Source: Acytostelium subglobosum LB1 (taxonomy: Eukaryota; Evosea; Eumycetozoa; Acytosteliales; Acytosteliaceae). From it: a stretch of DNA of 64,000 nt. Positions 11,878 to 22,924 of this stretch are shown piece by piece. The position numbers and the translations under genes were made by a program. Below the pieces are notes generated by a model. It had not been told where the DNA came from. It ran no database searches and saw nothing but the letters and a program-made list of their open reading frames with translations. Numbering within the stretch: the stretch's first letter is position 1; each line of letters opens with the position of its first letter. The stretch covers positions 643,396 through 707,395 of the forward strand of contig NW_012236531.1 in assembly GCF_000787575.1 (NCBI RefSeq), given 5' to 3'.

Positions 11878-12652
11878 ATGTCCAATTGTAGTTGTTCAAA
11901 TATTGTTGGAAAACATTCTAATAAAGATGGATCAAAGAATAATACAACTTGGAAGAATGATAGACTTAGAACTCTAAATAGTAAACAATCAAAGGAACCT
12001 AAACCATTCAAGATTGTATTAATTGGTGATAGTGTAACTGGAAAGACATGTATTGTTGAACGTGCCGTAAAGAATAGGTTCACAAAGAATACAAGTGTAA
12101 CCTTAGGGTAAGTAATTAGTAAACCCTGGACTGAACAATGGCCCAATCACTCACTCAATCAATCATGTTAGTGCGGCATACAGTAGACATTCTGTTGTTA
12201 TTGCCAGTGGTAACAAGGTAATGTTGGATTTATGGGATACAACAGGTCAAGAGAGGTTCAACAGTATGATGCCAATGTTTTATAGAGGTGCGTCAGCTGC
12301 CATCCTTGTATATGATGTGACTAATAGGGTAAGTGCATTATTGGTAACCAACATCATCATTATCCAAGTGCTAATCAACAACAACACTAAGATGTCATTG
12401 TTTAGACTACAGAGATGGGCAAAAGAGGTACAGGATACTACAAAGAAGGCATTGGTATTGGCCATCGTTGGAAATAAGATTGACCTACCTGATCGTGGTG
12501 TTTGCGAGGAAGAGGTTAATTGTGTTGCAGCCGAGATAGGTGCCAATGCAATCATAATGGAGACATCAGCATTGACAGGTCAGAACATCAATGAGTTGTT
12601 CATTGCAGTGGCCACACGCTTGAGCGAGACCCAAGGAGTAGTGAATGAATGA
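11878..12652 (+). CDS. Second Rab5-like GTPase with N-terminal cysteines and DTTG switch II
   Basis: Three exons (11878-12107, 12172-12328, 12392-12652) encode 215 residues. The start at MSNCSCSN is preferred over an upstream in-frame codon lying in a TA/T tract. P-loop GDSVTGKT, switch II WDTTGQERF, NKID and ETSAL are present. The usual Ala of DTAGQ is Thr, the position equivalent to Ras Ala59, which normally supports GTP hydrolysis and exchange. The C-terminus ETQGVVNE has no cysteine; Cys4 and Cys6 are the likely lipid sites. A 40-residue Ser/Asn/Lys-rich N-terminal extension precedes the G domain. Two introns match the sister gene in position and phase. The 63-base second intron is a stop-free multiple of three. 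Confidence 0.87.
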
Positions 12653-12736
12653 ATGAATGATTGAATGAATATGAGTCCGGCCCTTGAGACTTGTCGTCTA
12701 TGTTGTTATATAATATATTAGTTGGTTATTGATTGA

Positions 12737-13456
12737 TTATTGATTCGCCATGCTATTCTGCTGTTCGGCAGCTATGCGATCGTCCAAGTCCTTCTCCATT
12801 GCATTCAGTACGTTCTTGTACATCTTTGGTTGGACGGCCGTCTTGATGAATGTCTGCTCGTCCTCATAGTCCATCTTTCGTGATCTGAATTCCTCGATCT
12901 CGTCACCGCGAGCCTTGTAGTATGTGTTGGCGCCCCAGTATCCCGTGGCAAAGGTCGTGCCGACCACGACAAACATCCTGAGGCCGCGAATCGGGTTGTT
13001 CTTGACGAAGCTGTTGGCAATGAGGAAGCCCATGACTCCCGTCACCGTGCCGGACAGCCACAATGCCGAGTCGGGGTTTGGAGTGTTCAAGTCGCCCAAC
13101 ATCATCTTGTTGTACTCTTTACGATGAACATTCTCCAGATGCTCTGGTGCCCTCCTTGCGACGATCAGAAGCTCTTGCTTTCTCATCTCCATCTCTTGAT
13201 ATTTTCTGTATTGCTCTCTCATTTGTTTCTTCTCCTCTGATTCCTCTACCTCTTGTACATTCTTCTTCTTCTTTGTTGTTGTCTTATGTTGTTGTTGTTG
13301 TTTATGTTGTTTGTTATCTGAAGTTGTAGTTGTTGATGAAGTAGAAGTTGTTGAATTATCTGTTAGGTCATCATCATTATGTGTGTCTTTGTTGTTGTCT
13401 TTGTTATCTTTGTTGCTGTTGCTGCCACCACCAAGTAGATTACTAAAGTATCCCAT
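12737..13456 (-). CDS. Unassigned protein with two central hydrophobic segments
   Basis: I do not recognise this 239-residue protein. From the ATG at 13456 it begins MGYFSNLLGGG, a possible N-myristoylation context; an in-frame ATG at 13540 would add 28 residues. Residues 15-75 are a low-complexity Asn/Asp/Thr/Lys linker and 75-105 a charged helix (VEESEEKKQMREQYRKYQ). Two adjacent hydrophobic segments follow: ALWLSGTVTGVMGFLIANSF and LRMFVVVGTTFATGYWG, joined by KNNPIRG. The C-terminus is amphipathic and charged. The layout suggests a small two-pass membrane protein, perhaps of an organelle. It shares a 220-base divergent promoter with NPRL3. Confidence 0.75.
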   Translation of the reverse strand: MGYFSNLLGGGSNSNKDNKDNNKDTHNDDDLTDNSTTSTSSTTTTSDNKQHKQQQQHKTTTKKKKNVQEVEESEEKKQMREQYRKYQEMEMRKQELLIVARRAPEHLENVHRKEYNKMMLGDLNTPNPDSALWLSGTVTGVMGFLIANSFVKNNPIRGLRMFVVVGTTFATGYWGANTYYKARGDEIEEFRSRKMDYEDEQTFIKTAVQPKMYKNVLNAMEKDLDDRIAAEQQNSMANQ

Positions 13457-13677
13457 TGTATGTATATTATGTATATGTATAAGTATCAATAATTGATTGA
13501 TTGAATGAATCGTGTCAATGACGTCCTTCAAAGACTTCATCGTTTTTTCATGATACCCCCCTCACATCAATTCAACTTCAAACTCATTCAATCAACTTCA
13601 TTATCACTCAACTCGAAGATACTATATACAACACATACTAAAGAAGAAGAAGAAGAAGAAGGAAGAGGTAGCAACGA

Positions 13678-15666
13678 ATGATGCTTGGAGTCATCTTTGT
13701 TGTACACACCAGTATTGGTGGTGATAAGTTGGTGTTTAGATACCCGGCAGTCACTCGTGCAAAGGTCAGCGATGAGACGATGATGGCATTCAGACAACAA
13801 CATCCTATAATGACACCGAGTAAACCTGGTGGAGGTGGAGCTGTTCCAGGTGGTGTGACCAATGAGAGCGATAACAAGGCTGGACAGGACCAATCGATCA
13901 ATCCAAACTCTGCCAATCTAAATGATCCCTATTATATATACAACCTGTCGTCAGAGATCTTGACGCCTATCCTCACACCCAAGACTACACTATGCGACAA
14001 GCCTTTCGAATTGATGATCGAGAACACCAAGTTCATTGGACATCCAATAATGTTGTCAAACGATGATAGTGATGACAATGAGGATGACGACGACGATGAT
14101 CAGCATCATAATGGCGACCCACAGTGCAAGGGAAAGAGCATGGCCAGTGGAGCGAGGAATAGTTCAAAGGCTGGCGCCGGTGCTGGTGGAGGAGCAGGAG
14201 GAGGTGGAAGCAATGGACATCAACACAATCAAACAACACATCTCAACAACAAGTCAGACATGAACTCATCGAGCAGTAGTGTAAACAGCAGAAGCGTCAA
14301 CAGCAGTAGCAGTAGTGTCAAGTCTTCAAAAGATGGACATGATGAGATCACCATGTTCAACTTTGTCTTTGTACTCTCGTCCAACATTGGCGAGGCAAAC
14401 GATCGAAGAGACGACAGTCTCAAGAGGTCTGCTCTCAAGATAGCATCAGCCTTTAGGCATGAGCAACAAAGGTATGTCCAGTCGTCCAGCGGATCGACAC
14501 CACTATCATACTCACTCCTCTCAATCAATCAATGAATGAAGGTGTAACTATATATCCAAGCAAGTACATGATATCTTTGCTATTAGGGATGGATGGCTGA
14601 CAGAGCATACGTTGGACACGATCGATGACAAGCCAAACCATCAAGAGCTGACGAATAGGATACTAAAGTCAAGTAAACTGGGACCAGAGATCAAGTTGCT
14701 GTTCGACTCACTCAATGGCAACAACGCACCGTCCAGCATCCGAATCAATGGCTGGATCAATCTACATTTGAACATTAACAACGTGGACTACTACTCTGAC
14801 TATCCAATGCGACCTTATCACGCCCTGTTGATCTACTCAGACTCGCTGCCAGTCCCGCCCGGCGACTCGTCGCCCGCGCTCCAGCGACTGCTCGAGGTGA
14901 CCAAGCCGACCAAGAGTTTCCGCGACCTCCAGCTCGAGACCGACCTGCCTCTGTCACTACTATATCGCCTGTCCTCTCACCTGGTCTACTGGCGCAAGGC
15001 CAAGATCATCAACATGCTCACAAAGAACAACGTCTACATCCTAACGCCAATATCTGGCGAACAAAAGATCAACTACCTGGAGCTGGGCAACAAGTTCACG
15101 CAGGCATTCCCCGACTTTATGCTACAGGACATCTTGCTGCGGTTCTCCGTCGCGAGGCCACTAGCCGAGCACATCTCAAAGTTCCACCAGAGCTACCATG
15201 TCATGTTCCTCTCGGTGGTCTGCTGGCTTCTGGAAAAAGGACTGATCACACAGCTCCACACATACATTCACCTGATGATCACTGATCTCCAACAGCCATC
15301 GGCATCATCACCAAACACGCCACAGCTATACGAGATACAACACTTCCCAATGGCCCCATCGCCATTGTTGCCACACGAGGCCAACTTCATTGAACGAATT
15401 GACGACCAAACCAAGTCGTACCAACTGCTAAAGAGGTATGATTGATTGATTGATTGATTGGAAGAGTTTCCAGAGTGACCTTACTAACTCATTCACAATG
15501 CCTCAGACTCGTTCCATACTTTAGAGGACAACATCATCTGGAAGAGATCATGTGGCGAGAGAACATATCCAGAGACGACTTGAATAAGATACTAAAGAAG
15601 TACAAGAACTTCTTGATACAGGTGACTCATGAAGGTGAGGACCAGAATAAAGTGCAGAGCCAATAG
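13678..15666 (+). CDS. nprl3: NPRL3, GATOR1 subunit
   Basis: Three exons (13678-14471, 14542-15435, 15507-15666) give 615 residues. The N-terminus LGVIFVV...GGDKLVFRYP is the longin-like start of NPRL3/Npr3. The middle holds an acidic and Gly/Ser-rich insertion (about 125-220). A conserved continuation follows: FNFVFVLSS, FRHEQQRCNYISKQVHDIF and RPYHALLIY. The last exon contains YFRGQHHLEEIMWRENISR, the family C-terminal helix region. NPRL3 with NPRL2 and DEPDC5 forms GATOR1, the GAP that switches off Rag GTPases and TORC1 on amino-acid starvation, at the lysosome. That fits an organism that develops when starved. It converges on the perilipin gene. Confidence 0.92.
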
Positions 15667-15792
15667 ACCATTGATGGCTGGCTGCGGCAACATGTATAGA
15701 TATAGAAGATGTAAGAAGATGTTTAGATAAGTATGTTTGAGTGGGTAGGTAACAAGAACACCTGACTGAGGGGAAATGGAAACGACCCTGGT

Positions 15793-17260
15793 CTATTGGG
15801 TCGGCTGGCTTGGGGTGGCGGTGGGCGAGTCTCCCTCCATTGGGGTGGACGAGGAAGATGATGCCTGTCCCTCACCCTTGAGCTCCTTGTACTTGTTGCC
15901 AATCATATCAACGATTTGTGTTGGAACGAGGAGGATAGCTGGAATAGTTGTGAGTATGTTCTGGACGGCATTCTCAATCATGTAGATTGTGTGTCTCAAC
16001 ACGCTATAGTCAGACCTCTTCCACTCCTCAATCTTGACGAATCCATTGTCCACCTGCTCTCTCAAGATAGCAGAGGCCTTCTGAATGATGTTGGAACAGT
16101 CCTCTTTGAATTTCTGTACAATGATGATGTCAGTTGATTGATTGATTGATTGATCGATGATTTAAACATACATGGATTCTCTCATCCTTGTCGGCAATCT
16201 GGAGTACGGCCTCCTTGGAAGCTTTGATCATTTCGGTCAGCTCCATGATCTTGTTCAAGGCGTCTGATGGGTTGGCACGACGAACCCAGAGCGCGAATGA
16301 ACCGATGGTGGCGGCAGTCGAGTCAAGGTAGACGTAGAGTTGTTCGATGGTCTTCTTGGATACCTCCTCCTTGACGTCGGACATTGTCATGTTCCTGATC
16401 TTGTTGGAGGTGGACTCTAGCAGATCAATGATGACGTTGATTGGCTTAACTTGGGCCATGCTCGAGATACCATTGTAGGTGTTCTTTGGAATTTGCTTGA
16501 CGGACTCATAATTCACTCTGCTCCTGATCATGTGGAGCACTGGGAACCTCTTCTCTAGGTGGTAGAGCTGAGAGTCATCTTCTGGCTTCTGGTCCTTCTG
16601 GTCGGTTGGTGGTGGCAATATCGTATCGACGATGCTCTCGGCAACGGTCTCAGACTTGTCAACTAGGTCGGCCAAAGGCGATCCTTGAAGTTGTTTATGA
16701 CCATACTCCAGGACATTGTCCAGTGTGACGTCAACAGTGTTGATGGTTTCGGTCACCTTGGTGATGGCATAGTCTCTGGCTGGGTGTGTCACTTCGTTCA
16801 CATACTCTGTTGCCTTCTTGACAGTTGTCTCTAGTTTGTCCAACTTGTCAACGCTGAACCTATCAGCATAGTTGAGCACTGGCTCACATGTGCTATAGAT
16901 GGGTTTGGCCACTATACCAATGGTTGTCTCTGATAGCTCCATGGGCATCTAAGTAGACAATTGGTTAACATGAGTGTTGGTAGTTAGGGATTCATCAATA
17001 CATACTCTGAGCAGTGTGTAGCTCTTGGCATAGTTGTAGAGGTTCAACGAGCTGTTGACTGCACTGTTGACTAAAGAGTAGTCATATAGACGCGATAGAG
17101 TCTGGTATTTGTCAATGAGTGCAGTGACATTTGAGTTTGGATCATTTTGTTGTTGTTGTGGTTGTTGTTGGCTGCTGGCAGCATTAGTGCTGCTGCCGCT
17201 GCTGCTACTGCCGCTGGTACCACCAGTAGATCTTTGTCTAGTGGCAGTGGATGATGACAT
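15793..17260 (-). CDS. plnA: Perilipin, lipid-droplet coat protein
   Basis: Three exons (17006-17260, 16172-16948, 15793-16113) give 450 residues. After a Ser/Gln-rich N-terminus of about 45 residues comes the PAT-like region: a helix (LIDKYQTLSRLYDYSLVN), then IGIVAKPIYSTCEPVL and SVDKLDKLETTV, which matches perilipin family segments (recalled LEPQ...LDKLEEKLP). Repeated amphipathic helices (YVNEVTHPARDYAITKV; DLLESTSNKIRNMT) fit 11-mer lipid-droplet binding. No signal peptide or TM helix is present. Dictyostelids are among the few non-animal, non-fungal groups known to have a perilipin. The C-terminus is Ser/Pro-rich. Confidence 0.88.
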
Positions 17261-18166
17261 GGTTTAGTTAATAACTCTCTCTCCTTGTTATAACTTATAA
17301 ATAGACAATCAATAATGAACAACAACAACAGATCATTAATGAATGAATGATTCGAGAGAATGATGCCATCTGGCTCAGGGTACAGTGAAGCTAAGTGGCT
17401 GGCCTGACCCAACAAAGGTATTGTTATTGACCGAGCCCCTATTATGGTCATGAGTCACACCAAGTCTAATAAGAGTGTGCTTTGTTTGTTTGTTTGTTTG
17501 TTAGTTGTAAGAGCAAGCCAGCCATCAAGTGATTGACCAATGTAAATAACAGAGTACGAATGGCGACAGCCCTACCCCATTCTATCCTATCTTCCACCAC
17601 CTCTCTAAGATACATTAAAGACTGTGAGATTGCTGTTGTTCACGGTCACCCACCCCACGCCAACACTTTCATTGGGGGCACATCTAAGACCAACAACAGA
17701 GTCGTAGTAGCCCAACAAAGTGAAGTTGTAAATGAAGAGACACACACAAACATAAACACATTTGTAGTTGGGCAACCAACAACAATAAGTAAGTCAGGTC
17801 TGTCTGTCTGTTCACCTTCAGAGTAAGTACTTAGCCCAATGAATGAAGGGCAAGGGCATTTTGATTGGTGTGTGGTGCACTCTTCATAACATGTTGCAAA
17901 TGAAAGAGATATTAGATTGTCTAGTTGTTGGAGAAATGAGTAACTGAGTTACATTCACTCATTCATTCATTTATTGGTAGTCGTGGAATAACCTGAGGAC
18001 AGAAAAGAATTCGTTGTTTGGTTGTTTGGAGGTGCGGTGACAAGAGAGTGAACAAGGTTTGGTGCGCGCAAGGGTCAGGCAGTGATATAGATATATATAC
18101 ATTCGAATGGTGGAAGCTTAGCTTGACTACTGGAGAATAGAATAGAATAGACAAATACTACTAACT
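17261..18166. other. Spacer between perilipin start and Aurora 3' end
   Basis: About 900 bases. A TTTG run lies near 17480-17500 and ATTG/ATTC runs near 17955. No convincing gene is seen; the plus-strand frame at 17533-17826 is low-complexity and is not supported. Confidence 0.5.
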
Positions 18167-19802
18167 TCAGAAATCCAGTATCCTGTTGCTTTGTTGATAT
18201 TGTTGGTTGTTGGCATACCATGGTTTCAAGTCAATGCCAGCTAAAGATGTTTGAGGTTTGAATGAATCAATGTTAGGAACCATTGATTGATTGAATGAAT
18301 GGAATATACATACGCTTCAGTGCCTCTGGATGAGCAAACTTCTTGATCCAAGGATGATTGATCACATCGGTCAAAGTAATTCTCTCGGCTGGATTCTTCT
18401 GGAGCAACTGTGATTCATTGAATGAGTTAGCATTGATATCCAATCAGTGATGAACAAGGCATGTACTCTGGTACTTACACCAAGGATAAGGTTCCTGGAC
18501 TCTAATGAGAAGTGCTCGGGGAAATGAACACGGTTCTCCTTGATATTGTCAAAGATCTCTCTTTCATCCTCTCCCTTGAATGGTGAGCTGGTATGTGATG
18601 GTCAGAAGGGATCATTCCATCAATCAATCAATCATTATATATATATAACACTTACAATCCAGCGAGTAACTCATAGATTAATATACCAAGACTCCAGACA
18701 TCGACGTATTGGTTGTAGTCCTCCTTGTTGATGACTTCGGGTGGAAGGTACTCTGGAGTGCCACAGAAGGTGTTGCGCTTTCTGTCTGGCGCGTGGACTG
18801 ACCAGCCAAAGTCGGCGATCTTGATGTCTCCATTCTCGCCAATCAACAGGTTCTCTGGCTTGATGTCGCGATGGATCACGTGCTTGGAGTGGCAGTAGCG
18901 CAGGGCGTCGGCGATCTGCAGCGTGTAGGTGGCGGCCTGGCACTCGGGGAAGCGGCCCACCATCTGCAGGGTCTTGAAGCACTCGCCACCCTTGGCAAAC
19001 TCGATGATGAGGTAGACGCGTTGCTCGTCGTAAAAGTAGCCGTAGAGGCGCAGGATGTTGGGATGGCGCAGGTGCGACTGGATCTCGATCTCTCTGCGCA
19101 GTTGGTGCTCAATCTTGGCCATCTGCAACTGTGACTTGAACAACACCTTGAGTGCCACAATGAACTTGCTGGACTTCTCCCTTGCCAGGTACACATTACC
19201 AAAGCGGCCCTTGCCCAGTGGCTTTCCAATATCAAAGTCAGAGATGACCCATCTTCTCTTCCTGTTTGTTTGATTGATTGATCGAATGAATGAGTGAGTG
19301 AGTGGAGTCAGTGTGATGGTAGCGTTGATACGTACTCTTGCTGGGATGCGGGTGGCTGAGGGGCGGAAAAGGATGCTGGGGCCGCCGATGGCTTTGTGAC
19401 TGGGGCACTGGCAGCTGGTGCTTGAACTGGTGGTGCGGCCGATGGAGCAGTAGCAACAGCAGCTGATGAGGTAACAGGCTTTGTGGTGACGGTCGGCGCT
19501 TGATGATGTTGTGGTAGGTTGCCACTTGGTGCCATGATCTTTGACTTTGGCACTACTGTTGCTGTGGAGGTGTATGAAGGCATGACCTTGGATGACGCGC
19601 CTCCGTCCTTGTGGCCAGGAGCCGTTGATGTCACCTTTGTAATCGCATTGGATACGGCGGATGGTACATATGTCTTGCCTAGGCCAGAGACAGAGTGAGT
19701 CGAGTAGTAGTTCTCCTTGTTCTTTAGCATCGATGATGATGATGAAGAGGATGATGCTGTTCCAGCTGTCGACACAACAGCTGGTTTGTTGTTGGTCAAC
19801 AT
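18167..19802 (-). CDS. aurK: Aurora kinase
   Basis: Five exons (19336-19802, 18656-19261, 18479-18587, 18314-18407, 18167-18240) encode 449 residues. Residues 1-155 are Ser/Ala/Pro-rich and disordered. The kinase domain begins [20 protein letters not shown] and has [10 protein letters not shown] (catalytic Lys), [19 protein letters not shown], activation loop [16 protein letters not shown] and [19 protein letters not shown] and the [20 protein letters not shown] block are Aurora hallmarks. The T-loop threonine is kept, but [10 protein letters not shown] replaces the GTLDYLPPEM usual in the family. Role: chromosomal passenger kinase in mitosis and cytokinesis; single Aurora genes are expected in amoebae. 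Most introns carry ATTG or TA repeats. Confidence 0.95.
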
Positions 19803-20087
19803 ATCTGTATGATGAAATATATATATATATATATAATATGTCTAAATTGTATCTGTCTTGTTATTGTTGTGTGACCTTGATTGAGTGAGATTGAAGTGTG
19901 TGGGTCTCTCCTGATTCAAAACGACCGTTAGAAAATAACCGCGTAAATTTGAATTTGAATTTGAATACACTCAAGAGACTTAAGTGATTGATTAGATGAA
20001 TAAAAAATGGAATAAAATTATTATTATTTATTTAGATTCAAAGTAAAGATGTTATTTATTAATTGAAAGATTAACTGACTGATTGAT

Positions 20088-20384
20088 TTAACAATCATCA
20101 CCACATTTGGCATGGATATCATCACAGTTGGTCAATTTACCTGCTAAAGGACAAACGATTCTGTTGCTTTGGGCAGCGTAACACTTGTCATATCCATCCT
20201 CTTTGAGGAATCTAAGTGTGTTTCTTCTATGATCAATATCGGACATATCACATCCTGCACGACACTGGTAGACACATTTAGTTTTATCTGAATTAAGCAA
20301 ACTACAAACAGATTCACATGACTCTACAGTATTGATGACCAAGGCAGCCAATACCATGAAAGAAATAATAGTCTTATAATTCAT
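20088..20384 (-). CDS. Small secreted ten-cysteine protein
   Basis: A single exon encodes 98 residues. Residues 1-20 (MNYKTIISFMVLAALVINTV) form a clear signal peptide, followed by ESCESVC. The mature part of about 76 residues has ten cysteines, enough for five disulphides. They occur as C-x3-C, then C-x3-C-x3-C, and a C-terminal C-x4-C ending GDDC. It has no membrane anchor, no basic processing site and no family I recognise. It could be a secreted signal, inhibitor, adhesion or antimicrobial-type protein; the sequence does not decide. The AT-rich flanks with TATATA upstream suggest an independent promoter. Confidence 0.8.
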   Translation of the reverse strand: MNYKTIISFMVLAALVINTVESCESVCSLLNSDKTKCVYQCRAGCDMSDIDHRRNTLRFLKEDGYDKCYAAQSNRIVCPLAGKLTNCDDIHAKCGDDC

Positions 20385-20802
20385 TATTTAATTATATAAT
20401 ATATATAGTATATATTGGAAAGAGTAGATTAGAGATGGTATGATAGTTATTTAAATAAATAATAATCTTATGGAAATATTCAAAGTATTTATAACATAAT
20501 ATTTGTCAAAGATATTAAGTGAGAATATGTCTTAATCGATTGGGGTAGATCGTGCTGAATTGTAGTATTCCCACCCATGATGACATTCGATTCAAACAAC
20601 AGGGTTAACACTCTAATGGTGTGATTGACTGAGATGAGATTGGTAGGGTGAGTCAGCGATGTAGATGATGTGGTCCAACTTCATGAAAAAGGATTGATAC
20701 AAATCTCTCCAGATGATATTTATTCCATCGTGATAATAGTTTTCTGAACTATGTATACGTGGTCTGAATGAATAATTGGGATGACTAACTGACTGAATCA
20801 GG
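20385..20802. other. AT-rich spacer with short ORF remnant
   Basis: This lies between the secreted-protein gene and the damaged membrane-protein gene. A minus-strand frame at 20613-20810 (IIWRDLYQSFFMKLDHIIY) looks protein-like but is short and isolated. It may be a leftover of another duplicated gene. Confidence 0.3.
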
Positions 20803-22452
20803 TCATTCAATCAAGTTGATATTTATTCTTTGGTATGATATAGAACTAAGGAATAAGAGTTCATTTAGGAATTGGAGTGATAATATAATTCCAAAGAGTT
20901 GTTGAAGTCGAATTAATAAAAGGAATGATAAACATACAATGATATGTCCTCTTGGAGTGTATAATGAATATATCCATCCATTATATGTTATAAAAGGTAT
21001 TGGATTTGAACTGGTGGGTATTGACTCCATGTCCAAACCATTGATATCATATGAATATAAATTATCACTGCTGATTTGATAATATCTAAATAATAAATAT
21101 AAGAATATTGAGTAGTAGAGTACCAGGAAAAGTACATTGGATGTTCCAATCCAAACATTGACATTCATGATCAGTGTTGATATCACTTTGATATTCAGGT
21201 AAACAATTGAGATGATCAATAATAGATTAAATGGAATAGATTGGCCATTCTTTTTGAGTATTGATCTCTTTGAGATTGGTTTGGAAAGTGACCCATGCCA
21301 ACCTAAGAATAGTACCAAAAAGAAGATGATATAGTATATCAAAAACATATATTCGTGACTTCCAACTGCATCGACTTAAAGTGCATAGATCTTGTTTGAC
21401 AAAAATGGGAACTCAGTGCCAAGATTCCAAATCAATTGAATGAATAATGATAATAGGATATAGCGTAGAAGATTTCCATATGAGACTACCATTTTGAATC
21501 TTCCTCCACCTTGATGTTGTCTAATCTTGAAACATTGTAGTATAAGGAAATCAATGATGAACACCATGTAAAGCATTGGGTATGATGTCTCCATTGTAAA
21601 GATATATCTATCTCTGTTGAACTTATGCTCCATATATGTTACCAAGGGTGGGTATTCAATCAAGAAGTCCATTATTATCTTGTTGGCATATATCATCTTT
21701 TTGATCAAATATACCAATCCAAGGCATATAACAATGTTGACTATCCACTGGATCCACAGTTGCATCCTGTCGATCCATAGTTGTACTTGAGGTGCTAGTG
21801 TTGTTAGAGTTGATGTTTGAGTTGATGTTTCAGTTGGGGATGGAGTTGTTCTGGGATGTTTGTTGATTATATATTGTAGTCTGGAGAGTAGATATAGACA
21901 TGCTATGCGTGGATATATTTGATATAAGAAGGGATTGGCGATATATTGATTGAATACGATATAATAAATGTTGACTTCAGGATGGCGATTGCCTAAAAGT
22001 TGTTCTGAATCGAATGGTGGATTAAAGAATATAAATGTTGAACAAAGTATGAATGAATACCAATTTGTTATTGATGATGATGATGATGTTGATGATGCTG
22101 ATGATGCTGATGATGTTGATGTTGTTGATGTTGTGAAGGATATATATTCAATTAATGATTTGTATATCATGGTCATTATGATGATGACCATTAATAGAGA
22201 TATTGAAATAAATAGTTTAACATATTGATCAATATTATTGTAGTATAATATTACTTGGATTGATGAAAAGAATGATAGTGCTGTATAGTTAATTAGATTG
22301 ATAAATAAACCAACAAATATAATTGATAATGATTCATAAAAGTATGAGATCACACCAGTGATCAATATATTTAACCTTGAAATTAATCTCATAATTGATA
22401 GATATATTATTAGTTGATAGTTAATTGAGTTATTTTTATTCAATGGGTTCAT
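20803..22452 (-). pseudogene. Multi-pass membrane protein paralogue with one in-frame stop
   Basis: From ATG 22452 the frame stays open for 358 codons, meets one TAA at 21376-21378 and continues in the same frame to 20803, 550 codons in all. It parallels the 586-residue gene next door throughout. Shared blocks are NPPFDSEQLLGNRHPEV, FNQYIANPFLYQIYPRIA, PPLVTYMEHKFNRDRY, the GWIYSLYTPR block and terminal SYQRININ. About eight to ten hydrophobic segments are predicted. A Thr/Ser/Ala-rich stretch replaces the long Thr/Gln linker of its neighbour. One nonsense codon in an otherwise preserved frame implies recent loss, sequence error or read-through. The family itself is not recognised. Confidence 0.7.
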
Positions 22453-22924
22453 TCATCTGACAAAACAGTAAAGGGTCTGAATTGAGGGATGTTTGATGAA
22501 CCTGGTCAAAATGAAAATAAAACAAATAAATTCCCTAAACTTGAAGTTAGCCATTTTGAGAGTCTGAAAGAATGAAGATGATCTAGAATGTAGTTGAGAA
22601 CCTGGTTATCAATCCTCAGGGCAATAAGGTAAACACCCATAGGAGAGAGCCAAATGTTGTTGTTCTTGTGATAGGCTGGCGAAGTAATAGTCATCGATGT
22701 TCTCTGAACTTGGGAGGAGGTAAGCTGGCATCTCTGTTGAGAATTGATCGAAATCTTCAAAGGAGACTGAAGCTGAACAGAATACTGGTGGCTCAAAGAT
22801 CTTGGGAAGTATATTAACGAGGTACACAAGGATGGAGATTCACCTTGGACAGACTTAACACATCAATAATTTTATATTATCTGTTAGAGAATTCATGATA
22901 TTAGAATAATAATAAATTATTTTA
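22453..22924. other. Spacer with unassigned ORF fragment
   Basis: A minus-strand frame of about 75 codons (22609-22827, containing FEDFDQFSTEMPAYLLPSS) has coding-like composition but no obvious start context. It has no similarity to its neighbours. It may be a gene fragment stranded between the duplicated membrane-protein genes. Confidence 0.3.

Noticed and set aside
17533-17826. Plus-strand 97-codon frame in the spacer
   Set aside because: Low-complexity Thr/Asn/Val with no coding bias and no splice context.
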